64,000 bases of DNA from JAABTH01 sp964492615 (GTDB lineage Bacteria; Bacillota; Dethiobacteria; DTU022), in contig CAZBKZ010000006.1 in assembly GCA_964492615.1 (NCBI GenBank), positions 1-64,000 on the forward strand, read 5' to 3'. The position numbers were made by a program, and so were the translations under genes. The notes beneath the pieces were generated by a model that was not told the DNA's origin, did no database searches, and saw nothing but the letters and a program-made list of their open reading frames with translations. Below are positions 43,201 to 52,987 of this stretch, piece after piece (the first letter of the stretch is position 1; every line of letters starts with the position of its first letter).

Positions 43201-44081
43201 AAGAACAGGGAACATTTAGGGTAAAAAAAGGTATGGCCCAGATGCAAAAAGGCGGGGTTATCATGGATGTTACCACCGTTGAACAGGCCCGTATTGCAGA
43301 GAAAGCCGGCGCGGTTGCCGTTATGGCCCTCGAGCGTGTCCCGGCCGATATCAGAGCCGCAGGAGGAGTGGCCAGGATGGCTGACCCCGAGATGGTAACT
43401 AAAATCATGGACGCAGTTACCATCCCCGTGATGGCCAAGGTTAGAATCGGTCATTTCGCCGAAGCACAGATTCTGGAAGAACTCGGTGTGGATTATATTG
43501 ATGAAAGTGAAGTGCTCACCCCAGCTGATGAGCAATATCATATAAACAAGCACCTGTTTAAAGTTCCATTTGTCTGTGGTGCCAGAAACCTGGGTGAAGC
43601 TTTAAGGCGAATTTCAGAAGGGGCAGCCATGATTCGTACCAAGGGAGAACCTGGAACAGGTAACGTTGTTGAGGCTGTCCGTCACATGCGTAAGGTGATG
43701 GATGAAATACGCCAGGTCCTCGGCAAAGTAGATGATGAACTGGTTGTAATGGCTAAGGAAATGGGCGTTTCTATTGAAATGTTAAAGGAAGTCAGGGAAG
43801 CAGGACGTCTCCCGGTTGTAAACTTCGCCGCAGGAGGCATCGCCTCCCCGGCAGACGCTTCACTGATGATGCAACTTGGTTCAGATGGTATTTTTGTAGG
43901 TTCGGGAATATTCAAATCGGAAAAACCCCAATTGGTTGCCGAGGCGATTGTTCAGGCTACCTTGCATTATGATGATCCGGCTTTACTGGCTAAAATCTCC
44001 AGGGGTTTGGGTGAAGCTATGCCCGGTTTGGAAATGTCTACCCTTACCGAAGCAGACCGTATGCAAGAACGGGGTATTTAG
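43197..44081 (+). CDS. pdxS: Pyridoxal 5-phosphate synthase subunit PdxS
   Basis: 294 residues; the family signature GGVIMDVTTVEQARIAEKAG near residue 19 and the lysine in VMAKVRIGH, plus MIRTKGEPGTGNVVEAVRHM. It makes PLP from ribose 5-phosphate, glyceraldehyde 3-phosphate and ammonia in a 12-mer with PdxT. ATG overlaps the hisF stop (ATGA). Confidence 0.97.
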   Translation: MKEQGTFRVKKGMAQMQKGGVIMDVTTVEQARIAEKAGAVAVMALERVPADIRAAGGVARMADPEMVTKIMDAVTIPVMAKVRIGHFAEAQILEELGVDYIDESEVLTPADEQYHINKHLFKVPFVCGARNLGEALRRISEGAAMIRTKGEPGTGNVVEAVRHMRKVMDEIRQVLGKVDDELVVMAKEMGVSIEMLKEVREAGRLPVVNFAAGGIASPADASLMMQLGSDGIFVGSGIFKSEKPQLVAEAIVQATLHYDDPALLAKISRGLGEAMPGLEMSTLTEADRMQERGI

Positions 44082-44084
44082 TAG

Positions 44085-44663
44085 ATGAAGATTGGTGTTC
44101 TATCAGTACAGGGCGCAGTCTCTGAACACATATCCCTGCTAGAAAAGTGCGGTGTGGAAGCATTAAATGTAAAAAGCATTGACATGCTTAACGAGGTTTG
44201 CGGCCTAATTATTCCCGGCGGAGAAAGCACTACCATTGGGAAGTTAATTGAATTATTCGGTCTGGCAAAATCAATAAAAGAGCGTGCTGCATCAGGCAAC
44301 CTTGCCGTTTTTGGTACCTGCGCCGGCATGGTCTTAATGGCTTATGAGATTTCTGACGGTCTTGAAAACCAACCGCGCCTCGGGTTAATGAATATCCGGG
44401 TTAAGCGCAATGCCTTCGGCCGACAGAGAGAAAGTTTTGAAGCAGAAATTGACTTTAACTCATTTACAGAACCACTGACCGGAGTTTTTATAAGAGCTCC
44501 TTTAATTGAAAGTGCAGGAGATAATGTCGAGATACTGGCTAAACTGCCCGAAGGCATTATAGCTGCCCGGCAGGGAAATCTTCTGACAACCTCCTTTCAT
44601 CCGGAACTGACTGACGACAGCAGGGTTCACCAATATTTTGCAGAGATGTGTAAAGGGATTTAA
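44085..44663 (+). CDS. pdxT: Pyridoxal 5-phosphate synthase glutaminase subunit PdxT
   Basis: 192 residues. MKIGVLSVQGAVSEH start, IIPGGESTTIGKL, nucleophile Cys in FGTCAGMVLMA, and triad His/Glu in SFHPELTDD. Supplies ammonia to PdxS. Three bases after pdxS and last gene of the operon. Confidence 0.97.
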   Translation: MKIGVLSVQGAVSEHISLLEKCGVEALNVKSIDMLNEVCGLIIPGGESTTIGKLIELFGLAKSIKERAASGNLAVFGTCAGMVLMAYEISDGLENQPRLGLMNIRVKRNAFGRQRESFEAEIDFNSFTEPLTGVFIRAPLIESAGDNVEILAKLPEGIIAARQGNLLTTSFHPELTDDSRVHQYFAEMCKGI

Positions 44664-44712
44664 TTTTATATGCCCGAGCCCGGTGGGCTGGGAAGATATA
44701 AAAACATTTCCC

Positions 44713-44749
44713 CCAAAACCCCTCTCCTCCCAGGCGAGAGGGGTTTTGG
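44713..44749. terminator. Terminator between pdxT and guaA (convergent)
   Basis: Perfect 14-bp stem CCAAAACCCCTCTC (44713-44726) with its complement (44736-44749), T-rich on the right, A-rich on the left. Likely bidirectional. Confidence 0.8.
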
Positions 44750-44869
44750 TTTTATGTTTCCACCATTCCGAAGTTTACTTCTGCAGCACTATTTCTCCTT
44801 CCGGGGGAGAAAGTTTTATTTATTCAGCTCTACCCTTCTATTCAAGACGACAGCAGGCTCACTGCCCGG

Positions 44870-46450
44870 CTACTCCCACTCTATTGTGCCTGGCGGTTTG
44901 GAGGTAATATCATAAACCACACGTGCTGCTTCTGCTATCTCACCAGTGATTCTGGCCGAAGCTTTCTCAAGAAGGTCGTGCGGCAGGCGTGCCCAATCGG
45001 CAGTCATGGCATCTTCCGACAGCACAGCTCTCAGAGCTATGACCGGACCGTAATGACGATCATCCCCTTTAACCCCGACCACATTAACTCCTGTTAATAC
45101 AGCAAAATACTGCCACAGATCATCTTTCAAGCCGGCTTTATCAATCTCTTCCCGAAATATCGCATCCGCTTTCTGAAGCAGTAGCAGTTTGTTTTCTGTA
45201 ATTTCACCAATAATCCTGACAGCCAAACCGGGGCCCGGGAATGGTTGTCTTTTTAATATCGAGTCAGGCAGTCCCAATTCAGACCCTACCAGGCGAACTT
45301 CATCTTTAAAAAGTTCACGCAGCGGTTCAATTAAATCAAAACCAAGTTCATCCGGCAAACCACCAACGTTGTGATGTGACTTTATAACAGCTGATCCGTT
45401 AACCGTACCACTTTCGATTACATCCGGATAAATAGTACCCTGGGCCAGGAAAGTAATATCTCCCATGGAAAGGGCTTTTTCTTTAAAAACATTAATAAAC
45501 TCAGCACCGATGATCATTCTTTTTACTTCAGGGTCCATGATGCCGGTTAATTTATCCAAAAATTGTTTTCGGGCGTCAATATGTATAAAACGTCCTTTCA
45601 ACCTTTCCTGGAATAATTTTACAACCTGCTTTGCCTCATCCAATCGCAATAATCCATGATCCACAAAAATATAGACAGCCCTGTCCGCTACAGCTTTATC
45701 CAACAAAAAGGCCACGACCGAGGAATCCACACCACCGCTTAAAGCACATACCACCTTATCCTTTTCACCAAGGGTATTCCTGATCATACTTACAGCATCA
45801 TTAATAAAACTGCCCGGGCTCCAGGTTTTTTCACACCGGCAGACATTGAACAGGAATGCCTTTAGAACGCTGTTTCCTCCGGGAGTGTGAAAAACTTCAG
45901 GATGAAACTGAACACCGTATATCTTTTTTTCGTGACTGCCGATAGCCGCCAGGGTATTATTTTCTGTGCGGGCTAATACCGAGAAACCGGGTGGTGTATT
46001 CAATACCTCGTCCTGGTGACTCATCCAGCCACAGTTGTTCTCTTTATCATTGAACAATTCGTCGGAGAAAAGAGGGTTCTTCTCAACTATACTGAATGAT
46101 GTTCGGCCAAACTCGGAACGGTTACCTTTTGCCACTTTCCCGCCTAGTTCCAGGGCCAGCAGTTGCATTCCGTAACAGATACCGAGAATTGGCACTTTAC
46201 CTTCGTAAACAGCAAGATCACAGCGGGGAGCATCATTTCCATGCACAGAAGCAGGGCTTCCGGAAAGAATAATGCCGGCAGGATTAAGAGCGGCAATATC
46301 ATTCCAGGCCGTATTATAAGGAACAAGTTCGCAATATACGCCTGCCTCCCTGATTCTTCTGGCGATTAACATACTGTATTGACCGCCAAAATCAAGGATT
46401 ACAACCTTTTCACGCAAGCTGCCGGAATCGTCAGCCAAAAAATGCTTCAT
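44870..46450 (-). CDS. guaA: GMP synthase (glutamine-hydrolysing)
   Basis: 526 residues from ATG at 46450; the TTG at 46474 overlaps the AAAGGAGAA site. Glutaminase domain: VVILDFGGQYSMLIARRIRE, GICYGMQLL (nucleophile Cys), QFHPEVFHT. ATP-pyrophosphatase P-loop SGGVDSSV near residue 235; the dimerisation domain ends in GTIEWE, the typical C-terminus. Converts XMP to GMP. Convergent to pdxT. Confidence 0.96.
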   Translation of the reverse strand: MKHFLADDSGSLREKVVILDFGGQYSMLIARRIREAGVYCELVPYNTAWNDIAALNPAGIILSGSPASVHGNDAPRCDLAVYEGKVPILGICYGMQLLALELGGKVAKGNRSEFGRTSFSIVEKNPLFSDELFNDKENNCGWMSHQDEVLNTPPGFSVLARTENNTLAAIGSHEKKIYGVQFHPEVFHTPGGNSVLKAFLFNVCRCEKTWSPGSFINDAVSMIRNTLGEKDKVVCALSGGVDSSVVAFLLDKAVADRAVYIFVDHGLLRLDEAKQVVKLFQERLKGRFIHIDARKQFLDKLTGIMDPEVKRMIIGAEFINVFKEKALSMGDITFLAQGTIYPDVIESGTVNGSAVIKSHHNVGGLPDELGFDLIEPLRELFKDEVRLVGSELGLPDSILKRQPFPGPGLAVRIIGEITENKLLLLQKADAIFREEIDKAGLKDDLWQYFAVLTGVNVVGVKGDDRHYGPVIALRAVLSEDAMTADWARLPHDLLEKASARITGEIAEAARVVYDITSKPPGTIEWE

Positions 46451-46532
46451 CAATTTAATAAATTCTCCTTTCAAACTGCCAGATTCCCGGTCTTGAGCAA
46501 TCAGGAACTTAACTGGTGAAACTTATTCTATA

Positions 46533-46560
46533 AAAAGCAAAACCCCGTTTAAACCCGGGG
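46533..46560 (-). terminator. Terminator of the kinase/phosphatase island
   Basis: Minus strand: CCCCG..CGGGG stem (46560-46556 and 46547-46543) followed by TTTTGCTTTTT. Lies about 90 bp after the kinase gene stop. Confidence 0.8.
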
Positions 46561-46647
46561 CCTGCTGCCAAATCACATTATCTGCTTCACAAAACTTCAG
46601 CTTAATTCAGGCTTAAACCGGACTTCTTGATTCTTCTTCATCTGTTA

Positions 46648-48747
46648 CTAAAAACCGCTTTCCAACAAGTTACGTCCACTGCCATCCAGGCGAACCTTAT
46701 AGATGTTATCCTGTTCGGCCTGATCCATGTAAAGTATCCAGTCACCGATTACGTTTATGTAGCGAACCGCTTCGGATACCAGTTTAACTCTTCCTGTACC
46801 GTCTGTTTTTACTTTATTCAGCGAGAATTCGTCCTCTTCGTCGGCATAGTAGATCCAACCATCAGCAACATTGATAAACCAGGCTGGCTGTTCAATTACT
46901 TTTTCATTTTCAGAGCCATCAGTCTTCATTCTATAAATACTTGATCCGTCATCCTCATTAATATAATAAACCCAGCCATCAGCCACATTTATACTGGATG
47001 AAGCGTTATCATTAATTTTTTCTTTCTGGCCGGCATCAGAACTAACCCGGTAAATTTTATTTCCATCATCACGGTTAGCATAGTAGATCCAGTCTTCTTC
47101 TATATATAGAGACCATGCGGTATCTTCACTAAGCCTTGTCTTCCCCTCTCCGCTGCTGCTGATTCTGTAAAGACGATAATCATCGCTTTCATCAAGATAA
47201 TAGAGCCAACCGTCTGCCAGCGTTGTGAACCAGGCTCCGTTGTCTGTAAGTGACTCCCTGTTTCCGCCATTCCGGTCAACTCTGTATATTCTATTATTAT
47301 CATCACGGTTGCTGTAATAAATATAATCTCCGGATACATTAATAAACCAGGCAGAATCCACACTGATTGCCCTTGTTTCACCCGAACCGGAAGTTCCCAC
47401 CTGCAGACTTCCCCCCTGGTTACTGCGGAAGAAAATTTGATCGCCCTGGAGAGCAGCCAGACCACCATTACTAATATTCCCTCCGCTGTTCCCAAAATAA
47501 TTGGCTTCTGTTTGTACACTACCCTCGTTAACAGCAGCATCAATTTCGTTTTCTACTTCCGGCCCTGCTCCAACGGATTGATCTGTAGTAACATCCGCAT
47601 CACTTCCACCTAAAACTCCACTGGCCCAAAGTCCATACCCCCCGGCGCCAATTACCAGGGCGGCAACCACACCGATAATCAGGCTCAAAGGGATTGCTTT
47701 CTTTTCAGTTTCAGTTTTTACAGCAGCACCAGCTGCCTGATTTATAGCAGCAGGAGTCGGGGCAGTTACACCACCCGTGCATTTACCCATCAACACATCC
47801 TGAAAGTCCTGGATACTTTGAAAACGGTCTTCAGCACGGACAGCAAGAGCTTTTAATAAAGCTTTTTCTTCGTCATCGTTAAGCGCAGCACCCAGTTTCG
47901 ATGGCGGTTCCAAGGGATCTTCGACAAGCCGTTCCAGCGCCTCGGGCGGTTGTTTACCGGTTACCAGGTGGTAATAAGTAGCTGCGATAGCGTAAATGTC
48001 GGTCCAAGGCCCCTGCACTCCCTTACTTCGATATTGTTCTTCAGGGGCATAACCGGGTTTGAGAATTATCGACAAGCTTCGCCCTTTTTCACCAATTGCC
48101 TGGCGGGCAGCGCCAAAATCGATCAAGATCACCTGACCTTTTTTGTTGATAAAAATATTATCCGGGCTTATATCGCGGTGTAGGATATTTACCGAATGGA
48201 CCTCCTTCAGGGCATCCATAACAGGCATTAAAATGCCCCGGGCCTGGTCAACCGGCAACACTCCACCGGCATTCGCCAAATGCTCTTTAACAGTAATTCC
48301 TTCTACATAGCTCATTACAAAATAAGCAGTTCCGTTAGCTTTGAAGAAATCGCGAACTGAAACGATATTGGGATGCCCTTCAAACTGGGCCAGGGTCCGT
48401 GCTTCCTGGAGGAACTTATCCAGGCCGTATTCATACTGGCTACCCATACTTCCACTGTATGCCGACACCTGGCTATGCCCGGCAGCCCTTGAGGCAAGAT
48501 CCTGGGGAAAGTATTCCTTAATCGCCAGTTTAACATTCAGATTGAGATCCCAGGCCAGATAAGTTATGCCAAAACCGCCCTGCCCGAGCACCCGACCAAC
48601 AAGGTACTTATTCTCAAGAACTGTGCGCGGTGGCAAGTATAAAGGTGATTCAGGCGCTGTTCCTTCAACAAAGCCGCAGTTTGAACATTTAGCTTCATCA
48701 CCCGGTTTTTCTGTCATACAACCCATGCATAATCTATCAATATCCAA
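46648..48747 (-). CDS. Membrane Ser/Thr protein kinase with extracytoplasmic repeat domain
   Basis: About 699 residues. N-terminal zinc ribbon CMGC..CSNCGF, then kinase domain (about 45-310): glycine loop LGQGGFGITY, ATP lysine in LAIKEYFP, catalytic HRDISPDN, DFGAARQ, activation segment GYAPEEQY. A linker, one TM helix (about 355-375), then an extracytoplasmic region with about six repeats of roughly 43 residues, each with a motif like WIYYANRDDGNKIYR (DUF5050-like, beta-propeller-like). Start: TTG at 48747 after GGAG, matching the start of the paralogue MDLNHLCMGCM. Last gene of the phosphorylation island, 57 bp after a PP2C gene. Confidence 0.9.
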   Translation of the reverse strand: MDIDRLCMGCMTEKPGDEAKCSNCGFVEGTAPESPLYLPPRTVLENKYLVGRVLGQGGFGITYLAWDLNLNVKLAIKEYFPQDLASRAAGHSQVSAYSGSMGSQYEYGLDKFLQEARTLAQFEGHPNIVSVRDFFKANGTAYFVMSYVEGITVKEHLANAGGVLPVDQARGILMPVMDALKEVHSVNILHRDISPDNIFINKKGQVILIDFGAARQAIGEKGRSLSIILKPGYAPEEQYRSKGVQGPWTDIYAIAATYYHLVTGKQPPEALERLVEDPLEPPSKLGAALNDDEEKALLKALAVRAEDRFQSIQDFQDVLMGKCTGGVTAPTPAAINQAAGAAVKTETEKKAIPLSLIIGVVAALVIGAGGYGLWASGVLGGSDADVTTDQSVGAGPEVENEIDAAVNEGSVQTEANYFGNSGGNISNGGLAALQGDQIFFRSNQGGSLQVGTSGSGETRAISVDSAWFINVSGDYIYYSNRDDNNRIYRVDRNGGNRESLTDNGAWFTTLADGWLYYLDESDDYRLYRISSSGEGKTRLSEDTAWSLYIEEDWIYYANRDDGNKIYRVSSDAGQKEKINDNASSSINVADGWVYYINEDDGSSIYRMKTDGSENEKVIEQPAWFINVADGWIYYADEEDEFSLNKVKTDGTGRVKLVSEAVRYINVIGDWILYMDQAEQDNIYKVRLDGSGRNLLESGF

Positions 48748-48803
48748 AGGAATCACTCCATTCGCTTCTACCGGCTAAAATAGATATATGTTGTAATAAT
48801 ATA

Positions 48804-49532
48804 CTAAGAAACAATTAATGCAAGTGCAGAATAATTATCGTGACCTTCCTCTGCTTTACTGATAACCTTTCCTTCCATAATCTCAAGCCACTTTTGAGTC
48901 GTTCTGCTTTGAGCCAGGCTATCTTCCATCTCTGATTCTATAACATATTCCCAAAACCCGTCACTGCATAAAAGAAAACGGTCCCCCTCCTCTAACCGCA
49001 CCGGCTTATCTGAATAGCGAATTTTGTTGAAATTACTGCTGTCAAAAGAGGCTGTCAACCTGTTACGATCTTCATGAAAGCGAATCTCATCTGCTGTTAT
49101 ACTACCGCTGTCGGCCAGATGCTGCGGGACACTGTGATCCCTGGTCTGAAAAGCAAGCCTGCCCGACCTAAACAGGTATAGCCTGGAGTCACCAACATGA
49201 GCCCAACAGGCCTTGTCCTCGCCGGTTAACAAGACGACCAGGGTTGTTTTTAAAGACGACTCCTTTCTTTCTGCACTTCTTAGTTGTTCAAGGGCCAAGG
49301 CGGCATTTCGCATATATTCCTGTAACTTTTCAGTTGAAAAACCGGGGGACGCATTGAACGAAGATATTATACTTTTAGCTACAGCTTTTGAAGCAATATC
49401 ACCACCGCGATGACCACCCAGCCCATCAGCCATGATATAGCAACCGAACTCGTCAAGAATGTTGTAGTCGGTATAATCTTCATTAACCTTACGTCCACCG
49501 GGGTTAGAAAGCATGGAAACATCAATTTTCAT
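48804..49532 (-). CDS. PP2C-family Ser/Thr phosphatase
   Basis: 242 residues. Motifs: N-x-D-motif as VNEDYTDYN, MADGLGGHRGGDIAS (metal-binding Asp and Gly), HVGDSRLYLFR, RDHS, and LCSDGFWEYV, ending with HDNYSALALIV. Cytosolic, no membrane helix. Reverses phosphorylation by the neighbouring kinase. AAAGGG precedes the ATG. Confidence 0.93.
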   Translation of the reverse strand: MKIDVSMLSNPGGRKVNEDYTDYNILDEFGCYIMADGLGGHRGGDIASKAVAKSIISSFNASPGFSTEKLQEYMRNAALALEQLRSAERKESSLKTTLVVLLTGEDKACWAHVGDSRLYLFRSGRLAFQTRDHSVPQHLADSGSITADEIRFHEDRNRLTASFDSSNFNKIRYSDKPVRLEEGDRFLLCSDGFWEYVIESEMEDSLAQSRTTQKWLEIMEGKVISKAEEGHDNYSALALIVS

Positions 49533-49603
49533 GTTGCTTTTCCCTTTTGAGAAATCTCAGTTTAGTTATATTTACTGTAAACAAAAACTCATGTTACTAT
49601 TCA

Positions 49604-50431
49604 TTAAGCTGTCCTGCGCTGCTTTATAAACAATACGAGCAGCACAACAATAATGAGAACAATGACACCCAACCCCAGGAAAATATAGTTATCATAATCA
49701 GTTGGGCTATCAACTGGTTGTTCTTCTGCCGCAACTTCATCAACCTCAGGCTGTTCAACCTCTTCAGTCATACCTTCATCATCATTGGCAGCAGAGATCA
49801 GCTGGTCAACACTTTCATCTGCCTCGCTCTCTTCAACAGTAACATTACTGAAAGTAAAAATCTGATCATTATCTTCAGCTCTGGCTATAATCCGTGCTTC
49901 TCCACTCCTGTAAGCTGTAGCAAGGCCATTTTGATCAACTGTTATTACCCCATTATCACTGGACTGCCAAATTAAATCTGAGACAGTAGCATACTGAGGT
50001 TCGACCGTTGCCTCATACTGCACCTCTTCACCAGGGGCCAGGACAACTTCAAGAGGTTCCAGGAATATCTTGCTGATCGGCACAACAACTTCAACCCTGC
50101 AATAATTCTGGAACTGACCATCTTCAGTAGTTGCATAAATATTAGTTGTACCCGGACTCAAAGCCTCTATTACAACTGTCGACCCACTTCTTTCAATTAT
50201 TTGGACCTTATTTTTATCACCTGAATACCAGCTAACTTTTTTATTGCTTGCACTTGCAGGTATTACCCATGCAGATAATTCTTCAGTCGTAAAAATTTTC
50301 ATGACTAGTTCTGTGGTTTCCATATATATGCCTGTAACTGGAACCTCATCTTCAGCATAAGCAACCGTGCCTATGACAATAATAACTATAATTATAAAAA
50401 ACGATATTTTTATTAGTCTTCCAGCATACAT
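49604..50431 (-). CDS. Big2-domain surface protein with C-terminal membrane anchor
   Basis: 275 residues. N-terminal signal (about 7-26), two Ig-like Big2 domains (about 30-115 and 118-200; the second contains LEVVLAPGEEVQYEA and ITVDQNGLATAYRSGEARI), an acidic linker rich in Glu, and a C-terminal TM helix about 247-268 followed by RRTA. The bulk is outside. Located 17 bp after the kinase at 50449, so it is part of the same operon; it may be a phosphosignalling output or a sensor. No catalytic motif. Confidence 0.8.
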   Translation of the reverse strand: MYAGRLIKISFFIIIVIIVIGTVAYAEDEVPVTGIYMETTELVMKIFTTEELSAWVIPASASNKKVSWYSGDKNKVQIIERSGSTVVIEALSPGTTNIYATTEDGQFQNYCRVEVVVPISKIFLEPLEVVLAPGEEVQYEATVEPQYATVSDLIWQSSDNGVITVDQNGLATAYRSGEARIIARAEDNDQIFTFSNVTVEESEADESVDQLISAANDDEGMTEEVEQPEVDEVAAEEQPVDSPTDYDNYIFLGLGVIVLIIVVLLVLFIKQRRTA

Positions 50432-50448
50432 TTTCCACGCCTCATTTC

Positions 50449-52362
50449 TTACCGACCTATAAAGTTGTTATTCTCCCAAATCCCAATTCTTTTTGTCCCA
50501 TCCGGGTAAGTCATTACTCCCTCACCATGCATCTGCCCATCCAGCCACTGTCCATCATATTTACGTTCTCCACGCTGCACAAGCCCGGCTGAGGTCTGCT
50601 CGACTTCATAAATCAAGCTTCCTTCACCGTGAGGCAAACCGTTTTTTAACTGTCCGGTATAAGTTCCTCCCAGGTAAGCAATAGTACCGGTTTCAATCAA
50701 TTCATCATTTAAGGACCCGGCAGAAGCTGAATGATTATCTTCTTCCCTAACTGCTTCCCCATGGCTACCAATTGATATAAGGGCAACCGGTTCTTTCTGG
50801 CCTTGGTTGTTAATCAGCATTACAGCAATAACCACAATAACCAACATTGCTGAAGCAATAGCCAGCAAAAGCTTATTACCACGCCGGCTTGTTTTAGATA
50901 ATACTCCAACGTTACTGCTGACCGCACCGGCAGCACTATCTTCAGTTGAAAACAACATATTACCATTTTTTGCATAAAATTTGGTTCCATCAAAAAATAT
51001 TTCAGTATGACTGAATTTTAAATGAGAATTAGCAAGCAATCTCATATCACTCTCAACCCTGGTATCGTTCATAAAAGTACCGTGGGTACTGTTTAAATCA
51101 GCAACATACCACTCACCTGAATAGTAATAAATGCGGGCATGATAACGGGATACGGTACTGTCGTTTAAAACAAGTACATTACCGGGATCCCTTCCAACTG
51201 TTATTTCATTGCCCGTATGGCTGACAGGACGCGGAATAAGCGATTCGACGTGGTACAAATTGTTCGGCTCGCAGTTTTCATGACTAAACCCGTTTTCTAA
51301 TCCAGTGCTGCCAACAGTTTGCTGCGAATCTTCTGCAACTGTTCGGTCCTGGTATAAATCTCCCTGGCCGGTCGTTATGCGACCACCCTGCTCATTAAGA
51401 GCATCCCACAATGCCTTTTGAAAGTCAGCTACAGCCTTGAAACGATTTTCTGCTTTTACAGCAAGGGCAGTCATTAAGGTCTCCTCTGCAGCGGGGCTGT
51501 ATGAAAATCCTAAAGCAGTAGGCCTGACCAAGGGATCATCGCTTAAACGATCAAGTGAATCAGGGATCATTCTACCGGTAGTTATCCTGTAAAATGTAGC
51601 TGCAGCAGCATAAATATCTGTCCAGGGGCCCTGCTTGCCCCTGCTCCGATACTGTTCTTCAGGAGCATAGCCAGGTTTTAATATGATTGACATGTTTTTT
51701 GCTTTTTCGCCCATTGCGTGGCGCGCAGCACCAAAGTCAAGCAGTATTACCCTGCCTTCAGTGGTAATGAATATATTATCCGGACTTACATCCCTGTGCA
51801 GTAAACCTTCTTCATGTATGGCATTCAGAGCATCAAGCACAGGCATCATCACTTGAACTGCTTCTTCGAATGAAAGCTGCTCCCCCCTCTGGGCGAGATA
51901 ATCGTAAAGATTAATACCTTCAAGGTAAGGCATAACCAGGTAGGCAGTATTATTGCTTTTAAAAAAATCCCTAACTGTAACTATATTGGGATGCCCCTCA
52001 AAGAGGGCAAGGGTTTTAGCTTCAGCAAGAAATTTTTCTAACCCATAATTATACTGTTCAGCCATCTCATAGGAATATAAAAATACCTCGCTGTTTTCAG
52101 CCATTCTACAGGCAAGCTCCCTGGGGAAAAACTCCTTCACAGCCAGCATACGATCCAAATAAATATCCCAGGCCAGGTAAGTAATTCCAAAACCGCCCTG
52201 GCCGAGAACTCTGCCCAGTAAATATTTTTCATTAATTACTGACCGAGGCGGTAGATGCATAGCTGATTCAGGCCGGGCACCCTCAACCCAACCACACAGA
52301 GGACATTCTGTTTTATTTCCCTTAATACCCATACAGCCCATACACAGATGATTCAAGTCCAT
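50449..52362 (-). CDS. Membrane Ser/Thr kinase with internal FHA domain and C-terminal MORN repeats
   Basis: 637 residues. Zinc ribbon CMGCMG..CPLCGW, kinase (about 45-310; LGQGGFGITYLAWD, VKEFFP, HRDVSPDN, DFGAARHAMGE, GYAPEEQY), linker, FHA domain (about 380-465; VGRDPGN, SRYHARI, LNSTHGTFM), one TM helix (about 512-530) and a C-terminal segment outside with MORN-like repeats (YTGQLKNGLPHGEGS and YDGQWLDGQMHGEGVMTYP). ATG at 52362 follows AAAGGG. The combination FHA plus MORN in one membrane kinase is uncommon. Directly downstream of the FHA protein. Confidence 0.9.
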   Translation of the reverse strand: MDLNHLCMGCMGIKGNKTECPLCGWVEGARPESAMHLPPRSVINEKYLLGRVLGQGGFGITYLAWDIYLDRMLAVKEFFPRELACRMAENSEVFLYSYEMAEQYNYGLEKFLAEAKTLALFEGHPNIVTVRDFFKSNNTAYLVMPYLEGINLYDYLAQRGEQLSFEEAVQVMMPVLDALNAIHEEGLLHRDVSPDNIFITTEGRVILLDFGAARHAMGEKAKNMSIILKPGYAPEEQYRSRGKQGPWTDIYAAAATFYRITTGRMIPDSLDRLSDDPLVRPTALGFSYSPAAEETLMTALAVKAENRFKAVADFQKALWDALNEQGGRITTGQGDLYQDRTVAEDSQQTVGSTGLENGFSHENCEPNNLYHVESLIPRPVSHTGNEITVGRDPGNVLVLNDSTVSRYHARIYYYSGEWYVADLNSTHGTFMNDTRVESDMRLLANSHLKFSHTEIFFDGTKFYAKNGNMLFSTEDSAAGAVSSNVGVLSKTSRRGNKLLLAIASAMLVIVVIAVMLINNQGQKEPVALISIGSHGEAVREEDNHSASAGSLNDELIETGTIAYLGGTYTGQLKNGLPHGEGSLIYEVEQTSAGLVQRGERKYDGQWLDGQMHGEGVMTYPDGTKRIGIWENNNFIGR

Positions 52363-52397
52363 CTTTAACACCCTTTGGTTACTTTAGGGTTACAATA

Positions 52398-52943
52398 CTA
52401 CTCTTTTTCTTCGTCCTTTTTCCATTCGAATTGTTCACCACAAAATGGTATAAACACAAGTTGTGACTGTCCGATTTCAATTACATCATAGGGTGAAAGA
52501 GTCACCGGAGTGATAACCTCTTCATCATTTAAATATACAAGCCCCCTGCCTTCCCCTGGATAAAGGCGGTAGGTTTTATTCTTGGGACTGAAACTAACAA
52601 TGGCGTGATTATCCCTTGATATGGAATCATCACCAGGAATACTGACATCCATTTTGTCTGATCTGCCAATAAAGTTTTTTTCTGCAGTAATGCGGTAATC
52701 TTTTCCTTTTTCAGGGCCTTGAACGGCTACCAGCCAGCCAACTACCGGATCAATACCAAGCTTCTTTTTAAAAACCCCAACCGTTTTACCATCATTGGAA
52801 GCACCGGGTTCCCCGCTGCCAGGTCTTTTAGCCATTGTTTTTTTAATCGATATATCCAGGTTTTGGACTCCACAAAAGGGGCAACTGCTGTGTTTGCTTG
52901 AATCATAATAGTGTCCCTTTTCGCATCTTGTTAAAGAATCCAT
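52398..52943 (-). CDS. FHA-domain protein with N-terminal zinc ribbon
   Basis: About 181 residues. N-terminal CEKGHYYDSSKHSSCPFC zinc ribbon, a basic linker containing Thr residues (KKTMAKRPGSG, TVGVFKK) that could be phosphorylated, and a C-terminal FHA fold (about 90-175): FIGRSDKMDVSI, SRDNHAIVSF, VYLNDEEV. It probably acts as the adaptor that binds phosphothreonine made by the neighbouring kinases. Start ATG at 52943 after GGGAG. Confidence 0.87.
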   Translation of the reverse strand: MDSLTRCEKGHYYDSSKHSSCPFCGVQNLDISIKKTMAKRPGSGEPGASNDGKTVGVFKKKLGIDPVVGWLVAVQGPEKGKDYRITAEKNFIGRSDKMDVSIPGDDSISRDNHAIVSFSPKNKTYRLYPGEGRGLVYLNDEEVITPVTLSPYDVIEIGQSQLVFIPFCGEQFEWKKDEEKE

Positions 52944-52987
52944 CTCCACACTCCCTCACGTCTTGATCTTATTCGTATCCGTTTTGC

